A stretch of DNA of 64,000 nucleotides from Catenaria anguillulae PL171 (lineage: Eukaryota; Blastocladiomycota; Blastocladiomycetes; Blastocladiales; Catenariaceae), in assembly GCA_002102555.1 (NCBI GenBank), contig MCFL01000046.1, positions 124,001 through 188,000 of the forward strand, given 5' to 3'. Positions 31,184 to 42,883 of this stretch are shown piece by piece. Made by a program: the position numbers and the translations under genes. Each line of letters opens with the position of its first letter. The first letter of the stretch is position 1. The notes beneath the pieces are model-generated. The model was not told the origin of the DNA, made no database searches, and saw only the letters and a list, made by a program, of their open reading frames with translations.

Positions 31184-33400
31184 TCACTCATTCTCCTCAA
31201 ACTTCAACTCGCCCTCCCCATCCTGCTGCCCGTTGCCCCTGGCCGTGCCCGGCTTTGGGATCGGCACCTCAATCACGGGATACTTTGCCTCCAGATCCTT
31301 TGCCGCGGCCGCATCCTTCTCGGACCCAGACACGGCGCGCTGCTTCTTTGACCACTTGTCGAGCTTCATCTTGAAGGAGCGCGACTCATCCACAAACCAG
31401 TGCGGCACCGCGAACACGTGCACGCCAATGGAAAAGGTGCCTTGAACCTTGGGTCCAGCAATGGCCACACGCACCGTGACCTCACCCGTGGTATCGTCCC
31501 GCGCGCGCAGGATGGACGTGTCGTCGAGGGCAAGAAACGCGCCATTGAGAATGGGCGCCATCTTTGGGCGCGTGGTTTCCGAAAGGAACAGCCACAGGCC
31601 GCCACGCTTGGTGTCGGGGAAGTAGGGCGCATGGGCAAACGCGGGGGGCAGTTCGCGGGCAAGGACCTTGGGCGGGGCGGCCGTGGCGGATTCGGAAGCA
31701 CTGGAAGCCTTCTTGCCGGCTTTGCCGGCCTTCTTATTGGGCGACGCATTCGGGCTCGCATTCACGCCGGCGGCTTCGCCATTCTCGACCTGATCCCTGA
31801 CCGTGGTGATGACCAGCTTGACCGTCACGGCAATCTTTTCGGCATCTACATGCACGGGCGTCTCGTTTCCGGGGGTCGCATCGTATGTCAAGTCGCCAAA
31901 CGTTGCGCTCGAAACAGCCACATATGGGGCATCCCCCGCAGCCTGCCACATCTCTTCACGCTGCTCCTCGCTCAAGAGATTACCGACCTTTGCATCAAAG
32001 TACGCGCGGCCCTGCTTGTACAATCCCATGGCCGACAAGTTGCTGCCGCCGAGCTTTTGCACGACTTGCGGGGTTGCGTGCGGCAACGCCAGCAACGGCG
32101 AGTCGCCCGGCTTGGTGGCCGTGATGATGGCGCGTTGTGCGGCAAAGCACGCGGGCAAATCGACCAAGCGGCCGCGCTGCACAGCGAGACCCAACACGGC
32201 GTCCGAAGCCAAGTCCAGCGTGGTCAAGAGGTCTGCGGGCAGGTCGCCTGTCGACCGGTGCATGTGTGCTTGCAGGGCTTGCATGGCCGGGTTGCTTGAC
32301 ACGTCACGTGCGGATTTCGGGATGGATTTGAGTTGGTCGGGCGTCAGGGCAAAGTGCGGGTGATGTGCGCGGGCAGTGCCCGTGACCATGGTCAGGACTT
32401 GGTCGATAGACAGTGGCGGTGAGGTTTCTTTGGCTTGCTTGAAGGACTGGGCGAGCTTTTCGATGGGTTCCTTGAGGAGACCTTGAGCCAGAACAACACA
32501 GGATTAGATTAGGCAAACTCGAATCGAGCGTGAAAGAAGAGGAACAAAAATGTAAGGCATACCATTGTCCAAGGCCTTGTCGCTGCTGCCGCCAAACACA
32601 TTGCCATACGTAAAGTAGCGGTACGCCACAAACCCGAGCAGCGCCAACACGGACAAGTAGGCCACAATCACAAAGGTGGTGTTGGTCATCCACGGCGGCA
32701 ACGCAATACCAAACGTGGTTGCCTGTGGGCCATCCGGGTTACCGTACTTTTCAAAGTTGGCCGCGGCCTTTGCATCCGTCAACACCTTGTACGCCTTGGA
32801 CACTTCAACAAATTTCTTTTCGGCCTCCTTGCGCATCGACTCGACAACCTTGTCCGGGTGCAAGGCCAGCGACAGCTTGCGGTACGCCTTCTTGATCTCT
32901 GAACGAGTCGCCGACGCCGCAATGCCCAGCACAGAGTGCGGGTCCCACAACTCGACAACGGTGCCGGCCGTAAAAATCTTGTAAACGACATAGCACAAGG
33001 ACAGCCATCCATAGCCCAAGACAATGTTGGGGAACGAGTAGGTCGACAAATACCCGTTCCAGATCTTCCTCAAGATGCCGTCACCAGACGTCTTGGCAGC
33101 CAAGGTCGCGGCGTTGTCGCTGGTGCCGCGTGCAGACCGTGGCACACCCACCATGGGATCGGTCGACAAGAGCGACGACACGAGCGTCTCACGCTTCGCG
33201 CGGGCCTTGACACACACGGAGCACGTGCATTTGGGCGGGTCGGGCAGGCCGGCTTTGCGGGACCGGGCAATCGAGGGCGAGGCAAGCGCGTCGGCGGGGC
33301 GGGTCGCAATGTAGTAGGTGGCGGGCACAAGGGCAAGCACCAGGAAGGTCAGCAGCACATAATACGACTCGGCGGCCGAGTATTCGTACTTGAGCGACAT
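31184..33400 (-). CDS. SEC63: Sec63, ER translocon J-domain subunit
   Basis: Exons 33400-32563 and 32481-31184 (intron 32482-32562, 81 nt) give 711 residues, between yeast (663) and human (760) Sec63. The N-terminus has a hydrophobic helix (YYVLLTFLVLALVPATYYIA), and two more flank the J domain (IVLGYGWLSLCYVVYKIF; TTFVIVAYLSVLALLGFVAYRYF). The J domain carries HPD at residues 181-183 in LALHPDKVV and reads ILGIAASATRSEIKKAYRKLS. The second exon is the Sec63/Brl-type cytosolic region, starting at LLKEPIEKLAQSF. The C-terminal end is mildly acidic (GELKFEENE), where Sec62 binds in yeast. It recruits Kar2/BiP to the translocon for post-translational import. It is transcribed divergently from the TENA-family gene. 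Confidence 0.93.
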
Positions 33401-34385
33401 GGCGGCGGGGGAACGGGAATGGCGAGTGTCGGCGGATCGATAACTAGGAAACTAGGAATCAGCAGTGGACGAGGGCAAGGGGAAACGAGGACCGCTGGTT
33501 CATTGGACCATGTATTGATGGGGACACGGGCAGAGAGAGGCGCGCCGTTGTCTCGGTGTGCTGAAAATGGGCATGAGGGCGAGAGATGGCGAGAGACTGA
33601 CCCGCATCAACAAATCGCGATGCGATCGACGGACGTGGCACTGTGGCGGTGGTGGTGGACGGCGTGATCTGTCACGCTCATGTTGGCAGCTCGCAGCTAC
33701 CGGGTCTTCAAATGGCCAATGGCATTCGCCGCACCATCAGCAATACATACCAGCGTCTAGTACAGGCTCGCACTGCAATACATGTTGCCCACATGTCCAA
33801 ATGTCGTTGCCGAGACCTTCAAGTTGAGCTCATGCCTTTACTTACTCGGTTTTTTTCTGTCTCTGCACCATATGCAGCGCCCGCTTGTGTTGCTCGTCTT
33901 TCTCGTCTTGCGTCGCGTTGAAACACCACTCGAGGTCGAAGGAAATGGCACCCAATCCCGCAGGTGGCACAGGGGCCGGCCCGGCATGCATGAGTGCTGT
34001 AGTACACAACAGCCGCAGCCTTCCAACTCTCGTCTCTACTATAGTAGATCTCGCTCGCCTTGGCCGGAAAATTGCTCGGGCAATCCATGGCGAATTTCAT
34101 GTTCGATGTTCGCGGCTCAGTGTCTCACATCTTCGCGTTCGTACTTATCACAGCAACAATAACACAATGGCTCGCAATCGGTCACATTCTTGTTGAGCGT
34201 TGAGCGTTGGGGCCCCGATTCTGCGCGAGTCGACCCTCCCGTATGTAACGTTCCGACCTTTCCCGGCAGCCTGGCATGTACAAATACGGCAGACCACCCA
34301 GCATCGCACCGCTCCGTCTCTTGCCACGCGCTTCTCATGCAAATGCAACGGCCCCCCTCACATCAGGCCAAAGTCAATCGACACC
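33401..34385. promoter_or_regulatory. Shared upstream region of SEC63 and the TENA-family gene
   Basis: About 1 kb between divergent start codons. No strong TATA or repeat was found. A TAGTAGATCT stretch lies near 34042. The ORFs here are short and unsupported. Confidence 0.4.
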
Positions 34386-35129
34386 ATGACCGTCAACACC
34401 TCCACCGATGCATTGACCTTCACGGCCCAAGCAACCTCGCACTTTGCCGCCAACTGGGCCAAGATCGCCACCCCCTCATTTTTGGCGCACTTGCGTGCTA
34501 ACACGCTGCCCAGGGCTGCCTTCAACCGCTGGCTGCTGCAAGACTACTTGTTTGTGATTGAATTCGCCAAGCTCCTCGGCACCATCTTCACGCTTGCCCC
34601 GCGCCGCGACAACGACCTGCTGCTGACCGGGTTTTTGGCGCTCAAGGACGAGATTGCCTGGTTCGAGGCACACTTGACCAAACTTGGCGTGTCGCTGCCA
34701 CACCCAGACGAGTTTGTGCGTGTCTCTGAGCAGGCCCCGGGAAACGGAATCCAAGTGCGCCCTGCATGTGCCGAGTTTGTCACGTGGCTGGGCGACCTTC
34801 AAACCCAAGTGCTGGGCGAGGGCAAGGATAGGCGCGCGGCGTACCGGCAGTTGCTCGTGGCGTACTGGGCGGGCGAGAAGGCGTACAATCTGGCGTGGGG
34901 ATCGCTCCGAGGGGACGCAAAGGTGCCTGATGAGTACAAGGAGTTTGTGGACCGGTGGACCAATCCGCTGTTTGACCAGTTTGTGGTCGACATGGGCGTG
35001 GCGGTGGATCGCGAGTTTGCGAGGGAGGAGGTGACTGAGGACGACAAGAAGGCGGCCATGGCCGTGGTGGAAAAGGTCACGGTCCTCGAGGACAAGTTTT
35101 GGGCCATGGTGTATGGCGCTGACGAGTAA
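34386..35129 (+). CDS. TENA/THI-4 family protein
   Basis: A single exon of 247 residues from the ATG at 34386 (context ACACCATGACC). The frame is open upstream to about 34200, but that part looks like leader. The all-helical TENA fold is indicated by FLAHLRANTLPRAAFNRWLLQDYLFVIEFAKLLG at the start and later VAYWAGEKAYNLAWGSL and FVDRWTNPLFDQFV. TenA proteins hydrolyse thiamin breakdown products (aminopyrimidine salvage). The active-site Cys that TenA_C enzymes carry in the helix corresponding to LLVAYWAGEKAYN is absent, while the Glu in GEK is kept. This suits the TenA_E subclass, which lacks that cysteine. The exact substrate is not determinable. It is the divergent neighbour of SEC63. Confidence 0.82.
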   Translation: MTVNTSTDALTFTAQATSHFAANWAKIATPSFLAHLRANTLPRAAFNRWLLQDYLFVIEFAKLLGTIFTLAPRRDNDLLLTGFLALKDEIAWFEAHLTKLGVSLPHPDEFVRVSEQAPGNGIQVRPACAEFVTWLGDLQTQVLGEGKDRRAAYRQLLVAYWAGEKAYNLAWGSLRGDAKVPDEYKEFVDRWTNPLFDQFVVDMGVAVDREFAREEVTEDDKKAAMAVVEKVTVLEDKFWAMVYGADE

Positions 35130-35496
35130 GTCAGTTTCCAGGGAGACCATGTATACCAAGCGTGCGAGTGTCCTGGGTATGCCAAGTTCCCCCAACTCGG
35201 CATGGAGCAGCAACCAAGAGATCCTATCAATGTACTATTATGCTTTATGTCATTCCTGTTGTATAGTTTGCTATTACTCGTGCATTTGGCCGCATGGGAC
35301 GCACAGAAGCCATGAAGGTCAGGAAAATGTCGCTCGGTGGTCAGGTCCCAGAGACCCAGACTCCTCAAGACTCCCAGATCGCCGGTGTGGCGCTCGTTGC
35401 ACGACGTCGAACAGCGCATTGGATGTACATATGATACCACGATGAATTGAGCCATGACACTGAACTAAACTGCACTCGCTGCAATCACACACGACC
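35130..35496. other. Short intergenic region
   Basis: This is the spacer between the TENA-family stop and the ARP10 start. An AT-rich stretch at about 35229-35280 suits a 3' UTR. Nothing else was seen. Confidence 0.4.
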
Positions 35497-37281
35497 ATGG
35501 ACCGCATCCGCCGCGCCCTCGACACGGCCGGCACCCGCACCGCCTCGGCGGCCGCCCGTGCTTCATCTTCGCTTGCCTCCTCTTCATCCGACATTGCCGC
35601 GCTGCTCCGGTCGCGTGCCACGGCATCGTCGTCAAACTACACCTCGGACGACCGCATTTTGCTCGACATTGGGTCGCTCTACACCAAGGTCGGGTTTGCG
35701 GGCGAGCACTCGCCACGGTTCATTGTGCCCAACCGGTCTCGCCATGCTTCAGCAACAAAGGCCGATCGCACACAGTTTTGGGACTATTCGGGCTTTTTTG
35801 ACCAAGTTGCTGCCAACAAGCTCGAGTACTACTTGTCGGATCATCTGACCGATGTGTTTTTCCGGTACCTGCTCACGGACCCAAAGGGCAAGACGCTGAT
35901 TGTGTGCGAGTCGGTGCTCATGCCCGTGCTGCTCAAGCAAACACTCGCCAAGGTCCTGTTTGAACGGTTCCGGATCGCCACCTTGTTCTTTGCGCCCGCC
36001 GAACTCGCCACCGTGCTCACCACGGGCCAATCAGCGGGCCTGGTCCTCGAGTGCGGCCACCTGGAAACAACCATCACCCCCGTGTACGACTACCGGGTCC
36101 TTGCAACCAACGCCCGAGCGGTCCCACTGGCAGGCGACTGCGTGCTAGCCAACCTCAAGGATCTGCTCACCAAGTTTGGATCGCTGCTGACGCCCATTGA
36201 CGATTTCCGCGGGCACACGAGCGGCGCACGCATGCCCACGTCGGGTCGGCCAATGACGCCACCGTCGTCGTCCAGCCAGCAGCAACTCGTGCTCCGTGGG
36301 CCTTCGATGCTCGATCGTATTACGGGCCTGTCTGCCGTGACTGCGTTTTGGTTCAAGTGGTCCAACTGGGCACTTGGACTCACGTCGCGGCTGGGCATGA
36401 CGCCGTCGCCAGAAACAATGGCACGGGCCGCGGGCGTTGGCCATGGGCACACGCTGGTTCCGTGGTCAGATACCATTGTGACGCAACTGCTGACGCCCGA
36501 GTTTCTCGAGCAAGTCAAGGCGCGTGCCGTATTTGTTGGAGCTGTACCAAAGGAGGGCGAGTCGGTCACGGTGACTGAGCCGACCGAGGAGCAGTTGGCT
36601 GCACAAGAATCTGCGGCGGCCGCCGCCGCCGCCGCCGATACGGCAAGTGTCATGAGCGACGACGGAGCCACTGGCATGCCGCTGCCTGCCCTGCCGCTGC
36701 CCGTCAGCGATCCGCTCGAGCCGCCACACCTGCTCAACCAGTATCGTATTTACAAGTCGGGCGCGTCCACCGTGTACTATCCGTTGGGCGAGCGCGGCGT
36801 GCCGATTGGCGGAAATCGCAACATGAAGCTGATTTTGCCCGGATGGGTCAGGGAGCGTGCGGCCGAGCCCTTGTTTGATGGCGATGCCGATGGCCGAAAC
36901 GTCGTGACCGTCTTGTTGGACGTGCTGCTCTCGTGCCCAAGAGATGTGCGCGGGGCCGTGGCCCGAAATGTGATCGTGTCGGGTGGAACAGCCTTGTTGC
37001 CCGGGTTCTTTGCGCGCGTCAGGGAGCAGACTTTGAATGTGCTGGCGACCGACGAGCGATATCGGGAGCTGCGGGGCGTTGAGAATGTATTGCGGTTTGT
37101 GGCTCCGGGCAGTGGCACGGTTCAGTGTGGCCCTTGGGTTGGCGCGTCGTTGGCCGCATCGCTCAAGATCTTGGGTGCGCCCGTACAAACCACCATGCAG
37201 GATTTCGAGGCGTGGTGTACTGCTATCGGGGAGGGCAGGGAAGAGTGGCTGGTCAAGGATTGGGCTTTGGGCGTGGATTGA
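35497..37281 (+). CDS. ARP10: Actin-related protein 10 (dynactin pointed-end subunit)
   Basis: A single exon of 594 residues, longer than typical Arp10/Arp11 (about 400) because of low-complexity insertions. After a Ser/Ala-rich leader, actin fold segments appear in order: ILLDIGSLYTKVGFAGEHSPRFIVPN (phosphate-1 region), LIVCESVLMPVLLKQTLAKVLFERFRI, FFAPAELATVLTTGQSAGLVLECGHLETTITPVYD (phosphate-2 region) and NVIVSGGTALLPGFFARV (adenosine region). ECGHLET differs from actin's DSGDGVT. That degeneracy is typical of Arp10, and ATP binding is probably lost or weak. It caps the Arp1 filament of dynactin, which activates dynein for organelle and nuclear transport. Insertions lie at about residues 245-280 and 365-415 (poly-Ala). 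Confidence 0.88.
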   Translation: MDRIRRALDTAGTRTASAAARASSSLASSSSDIAALLRSRATASSSNYTSDDRILLDIGSLYTKVGFAGEHSPRFIVPNRSRHASATKADRTQFWDYSGFFDQVAANKLEYYLSDHLTDVFFRYLLTDPKGKTLIVCESVLMPVLLKQTLAKVLFERFRIATLFFAPAELATVLTTGQSAGLVLECGHLETTITPVYDYRVLATNARAVPLAGDCVLANLKDLLTKFGSLLTPIDDFRGHTSGARMPTSGRPMTPPSSSSQQQLVLRGPSMLDRITGLSAVTAFWFKWSNWALGLTSRLGMTPSPETMARAAGVGHGHTLVPWSDTIVTQLLTPEFLEQVKARAVFVGAVPKEGESVTVTEPTEEQLAAQESAAAAAAAADTASVMSDDGATGMPLPALPLPVSDPLEPPHLLNQYRIYKSGASTVYYPLGERGVPIGGNRNMKLILPGWVRERAAEPLFDGDADGRNVVTVLLDVLLSCPRDVRGAVARNVIVSGGTALLPGFFARVREQTLNVLATDERYRELRGVENVLRFVAPGSGTVQCGPWVGASLAASLKILGAPVQTTMQDFEAWCTAIGEGREEWLVKDWALGVD

Positions 37282-37982
37282 GAGTTTGAGTTCCATTTGT
37301 ATTTATAGTAAGGCATATAAATACATAGATTTTCGGTACATAGACGAGGTGGTTGGCGGCGTATGTGCAATGTGCTCGTGCCCAGGAAGCCTGTGGGCGG
37401 CTACTACTGGACTCAGCTGGCTGCCAACCTCTTCGCTACTCGTCACTCTCTGCAGACATACCTACCTGCTGGGAAAAATTCTCTGCTTGCCCTCGTTCGG
37501 CCGTCGACGCTTCGTCCGACGCCGCCAACCGCTTCACATTGGCATACACGCCCGATGAATGCTACGATCGATGGTCTCAACACATGTTTCACGATTCGTT
37601 TGGCCATGCCGCAGCTGCCTTTGCAAAGCTTGACGCGATGCTCGACACAATGCATGTGACTCGATGCAAAACAGAAGCAGAAGCACTGAATCATGCATGC
37701 AAACGAACCTTGCAACCCACGGCCGCTTGGCTGCAGCCAGCCAGTTGGGACCAGGCACATCGATGAAAAAAAATGACTCACCTTCCAATGCCCCAACTCC
37801 CAAGCAAACGATTGATTAAGCAGCGCACTCGGAAAAACTTGAAATGAGCAACGGGCCCGCCCAAGCAGGACCCTTGCTTGAGAGTTGAAATACCTCGTCA
37901 ACAAATGCGCTCTTGAGATCGCACAAGCATCTAGTCCCAACACGCTGACCCTTCATCTCATTATCTCACCCAACCCACCGCA
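37282..37982. other. Intergenic region, no gene seen
   Basis: This is the 3' side of ARP10 and the promoter of the HEAT/SPRY gene. An AT-rich stretch at 37295-37340 fits a polyadenylation region. No further feature. Confidence 0.4.
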
Positions 37983-40900
37983 ATGTTTTCTCGCTTGGGC
38001 GGCTCAAAATTCAGCCGCGGGCAGCAAAAACCAGGCGGTAAGCATGGCCAGTCCAAATCCCACCAGCGTAAGCTCAAGTCAGTGCTCAAGGAGCTGCAGG
38101 TTCCCAGTACGTGGACTCGATTGCTTGCTTCTCGCTTCTGGCGGTGGCCACAACCTCGCTGATTGCACACATTTTTTTTTTTCCCTTTTGCAGGCAACAA
38201 CTTGGATCTCTTCATCAAGACATACTCGTCGGCAGTTCTTGAGGACCGTGACGTGCCTCAAGAAGACGTTGAGCTGTACGTACCCGTATTCTTGTCGCCC
38301 TCCCTCGTCAGGTTCTGGAATGACCTCATCATTGGCCGTGACTGTCATTCAGTATCAAGGAAATCATGGCGCCTGAGGGCGAAGTGTTGTTTTTTCGTAT
38401 GTCCGCAGCGCACTGCATTTGCAATTCATTCACGTCTATCACTCACGGTCGAAACTGCAGCCCAGGCGCTCGAAACCATCCGTGTGGCGTTGAACAGCGA
38501 CAGCCAAGATGACCAAGTTGCCGCCTCGTGCTTGCTCCGTGCTATCATGGAAGATGGTACAATCCACGTTGTCAAACCAGCTTGTGCAGCCCCCCAAAAC
38601 AGCTCACCTCGTCAAGGTCATCGAACACAGACACGACTGCCGGCGTCACTGGCGGCATGGTTGCTCTCGCCGCGTACAATGTCTTTTTACAGCCAACGCA
38701 AACCAACGCGATTGTGCGCGTCAACTTGCTCAATGTCATCAGCTGCGGGATCATCAATGGTATGTTCCCCCTCCTCGTCTGCCCTGAGTGCACTCCATTT
38801 GCTAACTTGAGCTTTTCTTCTTATAGTGCCGACCGTCTACAACGGCCAAATTCCGGCGCTATTCACCAGCGCAAAAACTGCGCATGACCTCCTGTCGCTT
38901 GTTTGTGAGCGTTGGCATCCCGAACGTCAAGTCGCCAAAGCCGCCCACGCATTGCTGGCGACCATGGTCAACACTGGTTTGCCTCTTTCTCTGCTTCTCC
39001 TGACTCGTTAGTCACCATCTCACACGCGGTTCTTGTTCCCAGATCTGTTGAGTTCTGTCTTTGTGTCTGGTGAGTTCACCAAGGCGCTCTGGACTAACAT
39101 TTGCAACGACTCGCTCGATGATGGTTTACGCGAGGCGCAGGTCTGCTTGTTGAACCACATTTGGAAGGGCGGAAAGAAGAATCCCGATTTGACGTGCGAG
39201 GCATTGCATGGGTGGGCCGAGATGGAGCCAGCAGGCAAGGTTGTCGAGTTCTTGAAGGATGACAGGGGTTCGTTTCCTTTTTTGTAGTCAATGTCCTCCA
39301 TGGATTCGGCTTTCCTTATCGCTCACCATGATGTGTGGTTTTGCAGAGTTTCTCGTGGACGCTGCGTTTGACGTGCTGGCCCGATTCCTTCCTGGCCCGC
39401 CTCAAATTGCCGCGCCAGTTCTTGACGTGATTCAAGACGCCGAGTTTGCTAAGGTGCTCTTGTCGGCCATTATCAATCACAAGAGTCTCGATTTGCTATT
39501 GGTCGAGGAGGCCTTCACCGCCGTGATTATCGCTGGTCAATGTGCGCTTCCCCATATGTTTTTGGCTCCATGATCTGTGATTGATTTTTTGCTTCTGACA
39601 CTTGGCATCGGTTTGGTCAGCATCCTTCACGGACCAATTGATCAATTCTGGCAAGCTGGTCGAACTATTGACTCGAGAGTTTGGCGACGAGATGGACGAT
39701 TTCTTCGACGAGATGTACACCATTATGCTCACCTTCCCGGAGACAGGTATGACCATGTGCCCTGTGCGTTGCGTGCCAACTCAGGACAGACCGAACTGAA
39801 ACCTCGCTTCCTATCATGGATTTGTACTAGCCCGCAATCGTTTATGGCAACACATTAAGGACACACCGCTCGCATCACATGGCTATTCGCACCTCGCAAC
39901 CTCTCCCGTCACGTCCGATTTCACCCACTTTGCCATGGCATTTGACCCCAACGCCAAACCCAAGCTCGTTTCGGCCTTCGTCCAAGCAATCGACGCCATT
40001 GCAGACGATGGACTCGACGAGGTGGACCCGGATCACATCACCCAGCTCTTGACTCAGCTTCATTGCTTGCTCAAATGCGACCTCTCGCCCTCGCTCCGCG
40101 CACAGCTTTTCGACCAATCGCAACTTTGGGACGTGATTCGAATGGCAATGCTGACGCCCGACTTGCGAATTGGCTGCAAGCCGCTGCGCCTCGTCGTCAA
40201 CAACCTCGCACATACGCTGCCCAAGAGCATTCCCACCATTGTCGAGGTCGTGTACGCGCCGACGCTCGCGCAAATCCAGTCCAAGCTCACCGACGCGCTG
40301 TCGCCCCTTGCCGAAATTGTCAAGTCCAACCGCACCAATCCCGACGCCAACGACTTTACAGCCGTACTCATGGTCATTGGCCTCTTTGAGGAAGTCGGCA
40401 GCCAATTGCTCGATTTGGTCGATGGCTTGCACGGTGCCGTTGTGACGGCGATCTGTGCCGAGCACAGCAACACGTTCAAGGACATGTTTGAGACATTCAT
40501 GCAACTGCTCGAGGTGGTTCTCTTTGACGAGCAAAAGCATCCTGGGCTCATGCAGAAGCTGGAGGCGGCCGTGGAGCCCTACTTTTTCAAGCGGGCAAAG
40601 GAGGGCCGGTGCAAGCCCACGTACTCGACCAATCTGCAGCAATTTGAGCGGGACATTCAGTTGAACCGTGAGAATGATGTGATTGGCGTCTATGTCCAGG
40701 TGATTGCAGAGACCGTCGAGGCGTTGGTTCATTATCGTACGCTTGTTGCCTGTCCATTGGATTCATTCCGTCAAAATGTTCTAACCACCCGTCATTGAAT
40801 AGCCGAGTTGCGGCAATATTGCCTGGACTTGCTCCCACCTCTTGCCGCCGTTCTCACTCGTATGCAAGTCCAGTCGTCGTCCATTTCTGCTCTCATGAAC

Positions 40901-42802
40901 ATCCTTCAACAAGGTACAAGCTAGCAGTCATGCTCTTTCGCACTTATCATACTGCTCGCGAAGCTCACGTCCATGCTGCCATGACTTGCCCACAGTTCCG
41001 GACGAGGACTTTGATCAAGGGTATCACGAAATTGGTCTCATGTACTATGACTGCATGATTACCACAATCGACCCATTCCCCGCCGAGACACATTTCCAAC
41101 CCACGTTCTTGACTCTTGAGCGGCTGTTTGTCCGCAACTCACTTCCGATTCGGATGTGTTGGGAGCCAACGTCGTCCGCACTCACCATCAGTACACGCGG
41201 TAACATGGTCTGTGTTTCTGGTCATTCCTGACTCAACTCGCTTGGACCAACCTGACACTTGTTCCCGTCGTTTCCAATTCGCAGGTCAACAACGGGTCCG
41301 CATCAGCGCACTGCGCTCGTGGCTCCTTTGGCGTTTCCGGCGCTGGCAAGTATGGGTTCTCGATTCGGTTCACGGAGGGTGGGTTTGGCGCTGTTGGATT
41401 CACGACTCGGACCGCGCCTGTTGCCGGTCCTGAGGGCGACCATTTCTGCGAGCCGGGAGCGGATGTCGGCGACGTGGTCGTGGTTGACATTTTGAACGGA
41501 TTCGCATGGCACTCTGGCAAGGTACATGATTCCGTGCAATCGTCGAGACACATATTGATTTCACACATGAACAATAATTGCGGTTCATAGGGCCGGTACA
41601 ATGGCTTTGCTGGCTTCCCAGGCGCATCAGTCACATTTGTGCTCGACCTTGACCTCGGTCAATTTCTTGTTCGACTCGACAAGCACGGCCCATTCCGTGT
41701 CGTCTTTTCTGGCCTAGATTCCGGTGCCGCTTGGTACCCGTACCTGTGCCAACCGCAGCGGTCGTGCTCGGAATCCATGTTTCACGACGACGCACGCCTG
41801 ACCGATATTGACGACTTTATCCCCATCGGACTGGCCAACAACGAGCACATTGTCTTTGATCCTTCGACGTCCTTGGTTGCAGCTGAGCCGTCCAACCCGC
41901 CATCGGCGTTCACGCCATTGACCGATCCCATCGACCCTCCCGTGGACGAAAACATGACTATCCAGTACTATTATGAGCTGGAAGCAGCACCCGCTTCCCC
42001 CATCATTGCCGCCGGATTCCGTCAAGTGCATCTGTACTCGCTGTGGATCGCCACACGCGGGCTCGAGGCCGCTGTGCAGTTTACCACGGGTGACATGGTC
42101 GAGGAGTCGCTCGAGTGGCGTGAACTTGTGCCTGCGTTGGTGCAGTGGTACATGCGGCGGCAGGCAGAGACAGATGAGCCGTTGCCCGACCAGTTTGCCG
42201 CGCATTTCACTTGTGCAACCCCAAATGATGAGGATGAGGGTGGGAGGCTGGCGCCAGACGGATGGCGCAAGTGGTCGATTGCGGTCGAGCCCGCGATTGT
42301 GGATGGTCGACCCAACATTCCCGACGATGGCAACGTGTTGATTGTGTGCGGCATCGTATCCAAGGCCGACATGTTGCCCAAGCACGATGCCATGGAGGAC
42401 GCATTCCCGCTGGCTCCATACTGCTCGGATCGGCTCTTGTTTGGCGTCGCTGCGGTTACTGAGGCGGACGAGTCGATTGAGAACTCGCACTGCTCGCTGG
42501 TCGTGACAAAGGGGTCGGACCATGTGTACGAAGGCGACGAGTTTAACAAGATGGTGCTTGCGCACATGTCCGAGTTGCATGCGCTGCCGGTTTGCATTGG
42601 GATGCAAGGGGTCAAGATGACAATGCACGCGGATGTGACGGTCGAGGGCGAGAATGCACTGCGCGGGCCGCTGCTCAAGCAATGCCAGTCGCCCGACTCG
42701 GTGCTGTACTTGACGATGGCCAACTGGGGTGTGCGGCCGCCTGGGTTTGGCGACGACGATGATGAGGAGTGGTCGGACGAAGATGAGTTGGATGTGGATT
42801 AG
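37983..42802 (+). CDS. HEAT/ARM-like protein with SPRY domain, 14 exons
   Basis: Exons: 37983-38106, 38194-38275, 38353-38396, 38461-38556, 38631-38759, 38827-38976, 39043-39267, 39347-39535, 39621-39746, 39831-40736, 40803-40913, 40996-41207, 41285-41521 and 41591-42802. Every phase agrees, and the sum is 1,280 residues. A basic N-terminus (MFSRLGGSKFSRGQQ) precedes a helical solenoid with ARM/HEAT-like pairs (QALETIRVALNSDSQDD, AAHALLATMVNT, LLSAIIN-like). Residues about 795-950 resemble SPRY/B30.2: GFSIRFTEGGFGAVGF, then VGDVVVVDILNG and VTFVLDLDLGQFLVRL, ending WYPYLC. The C-terminal third (YYYELEAAPASPIIAAGFRQVHLYSLW) is unassigned and ends very acidic (DDDDEEWSDEDELDVD). SPRY domains bind proteins, so a scaffold or ubiquitin-ligase adaptor role is possible. 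No RING or F-box was seen. Confidence 0.75.
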
Positions 42803-42883
42803 GAGTTTTTTGCCTTGTCTTGATGGTCACGCCATAGAACCCATACATGGACACAATCACAATACATTTTGTTGAGTACTTCC

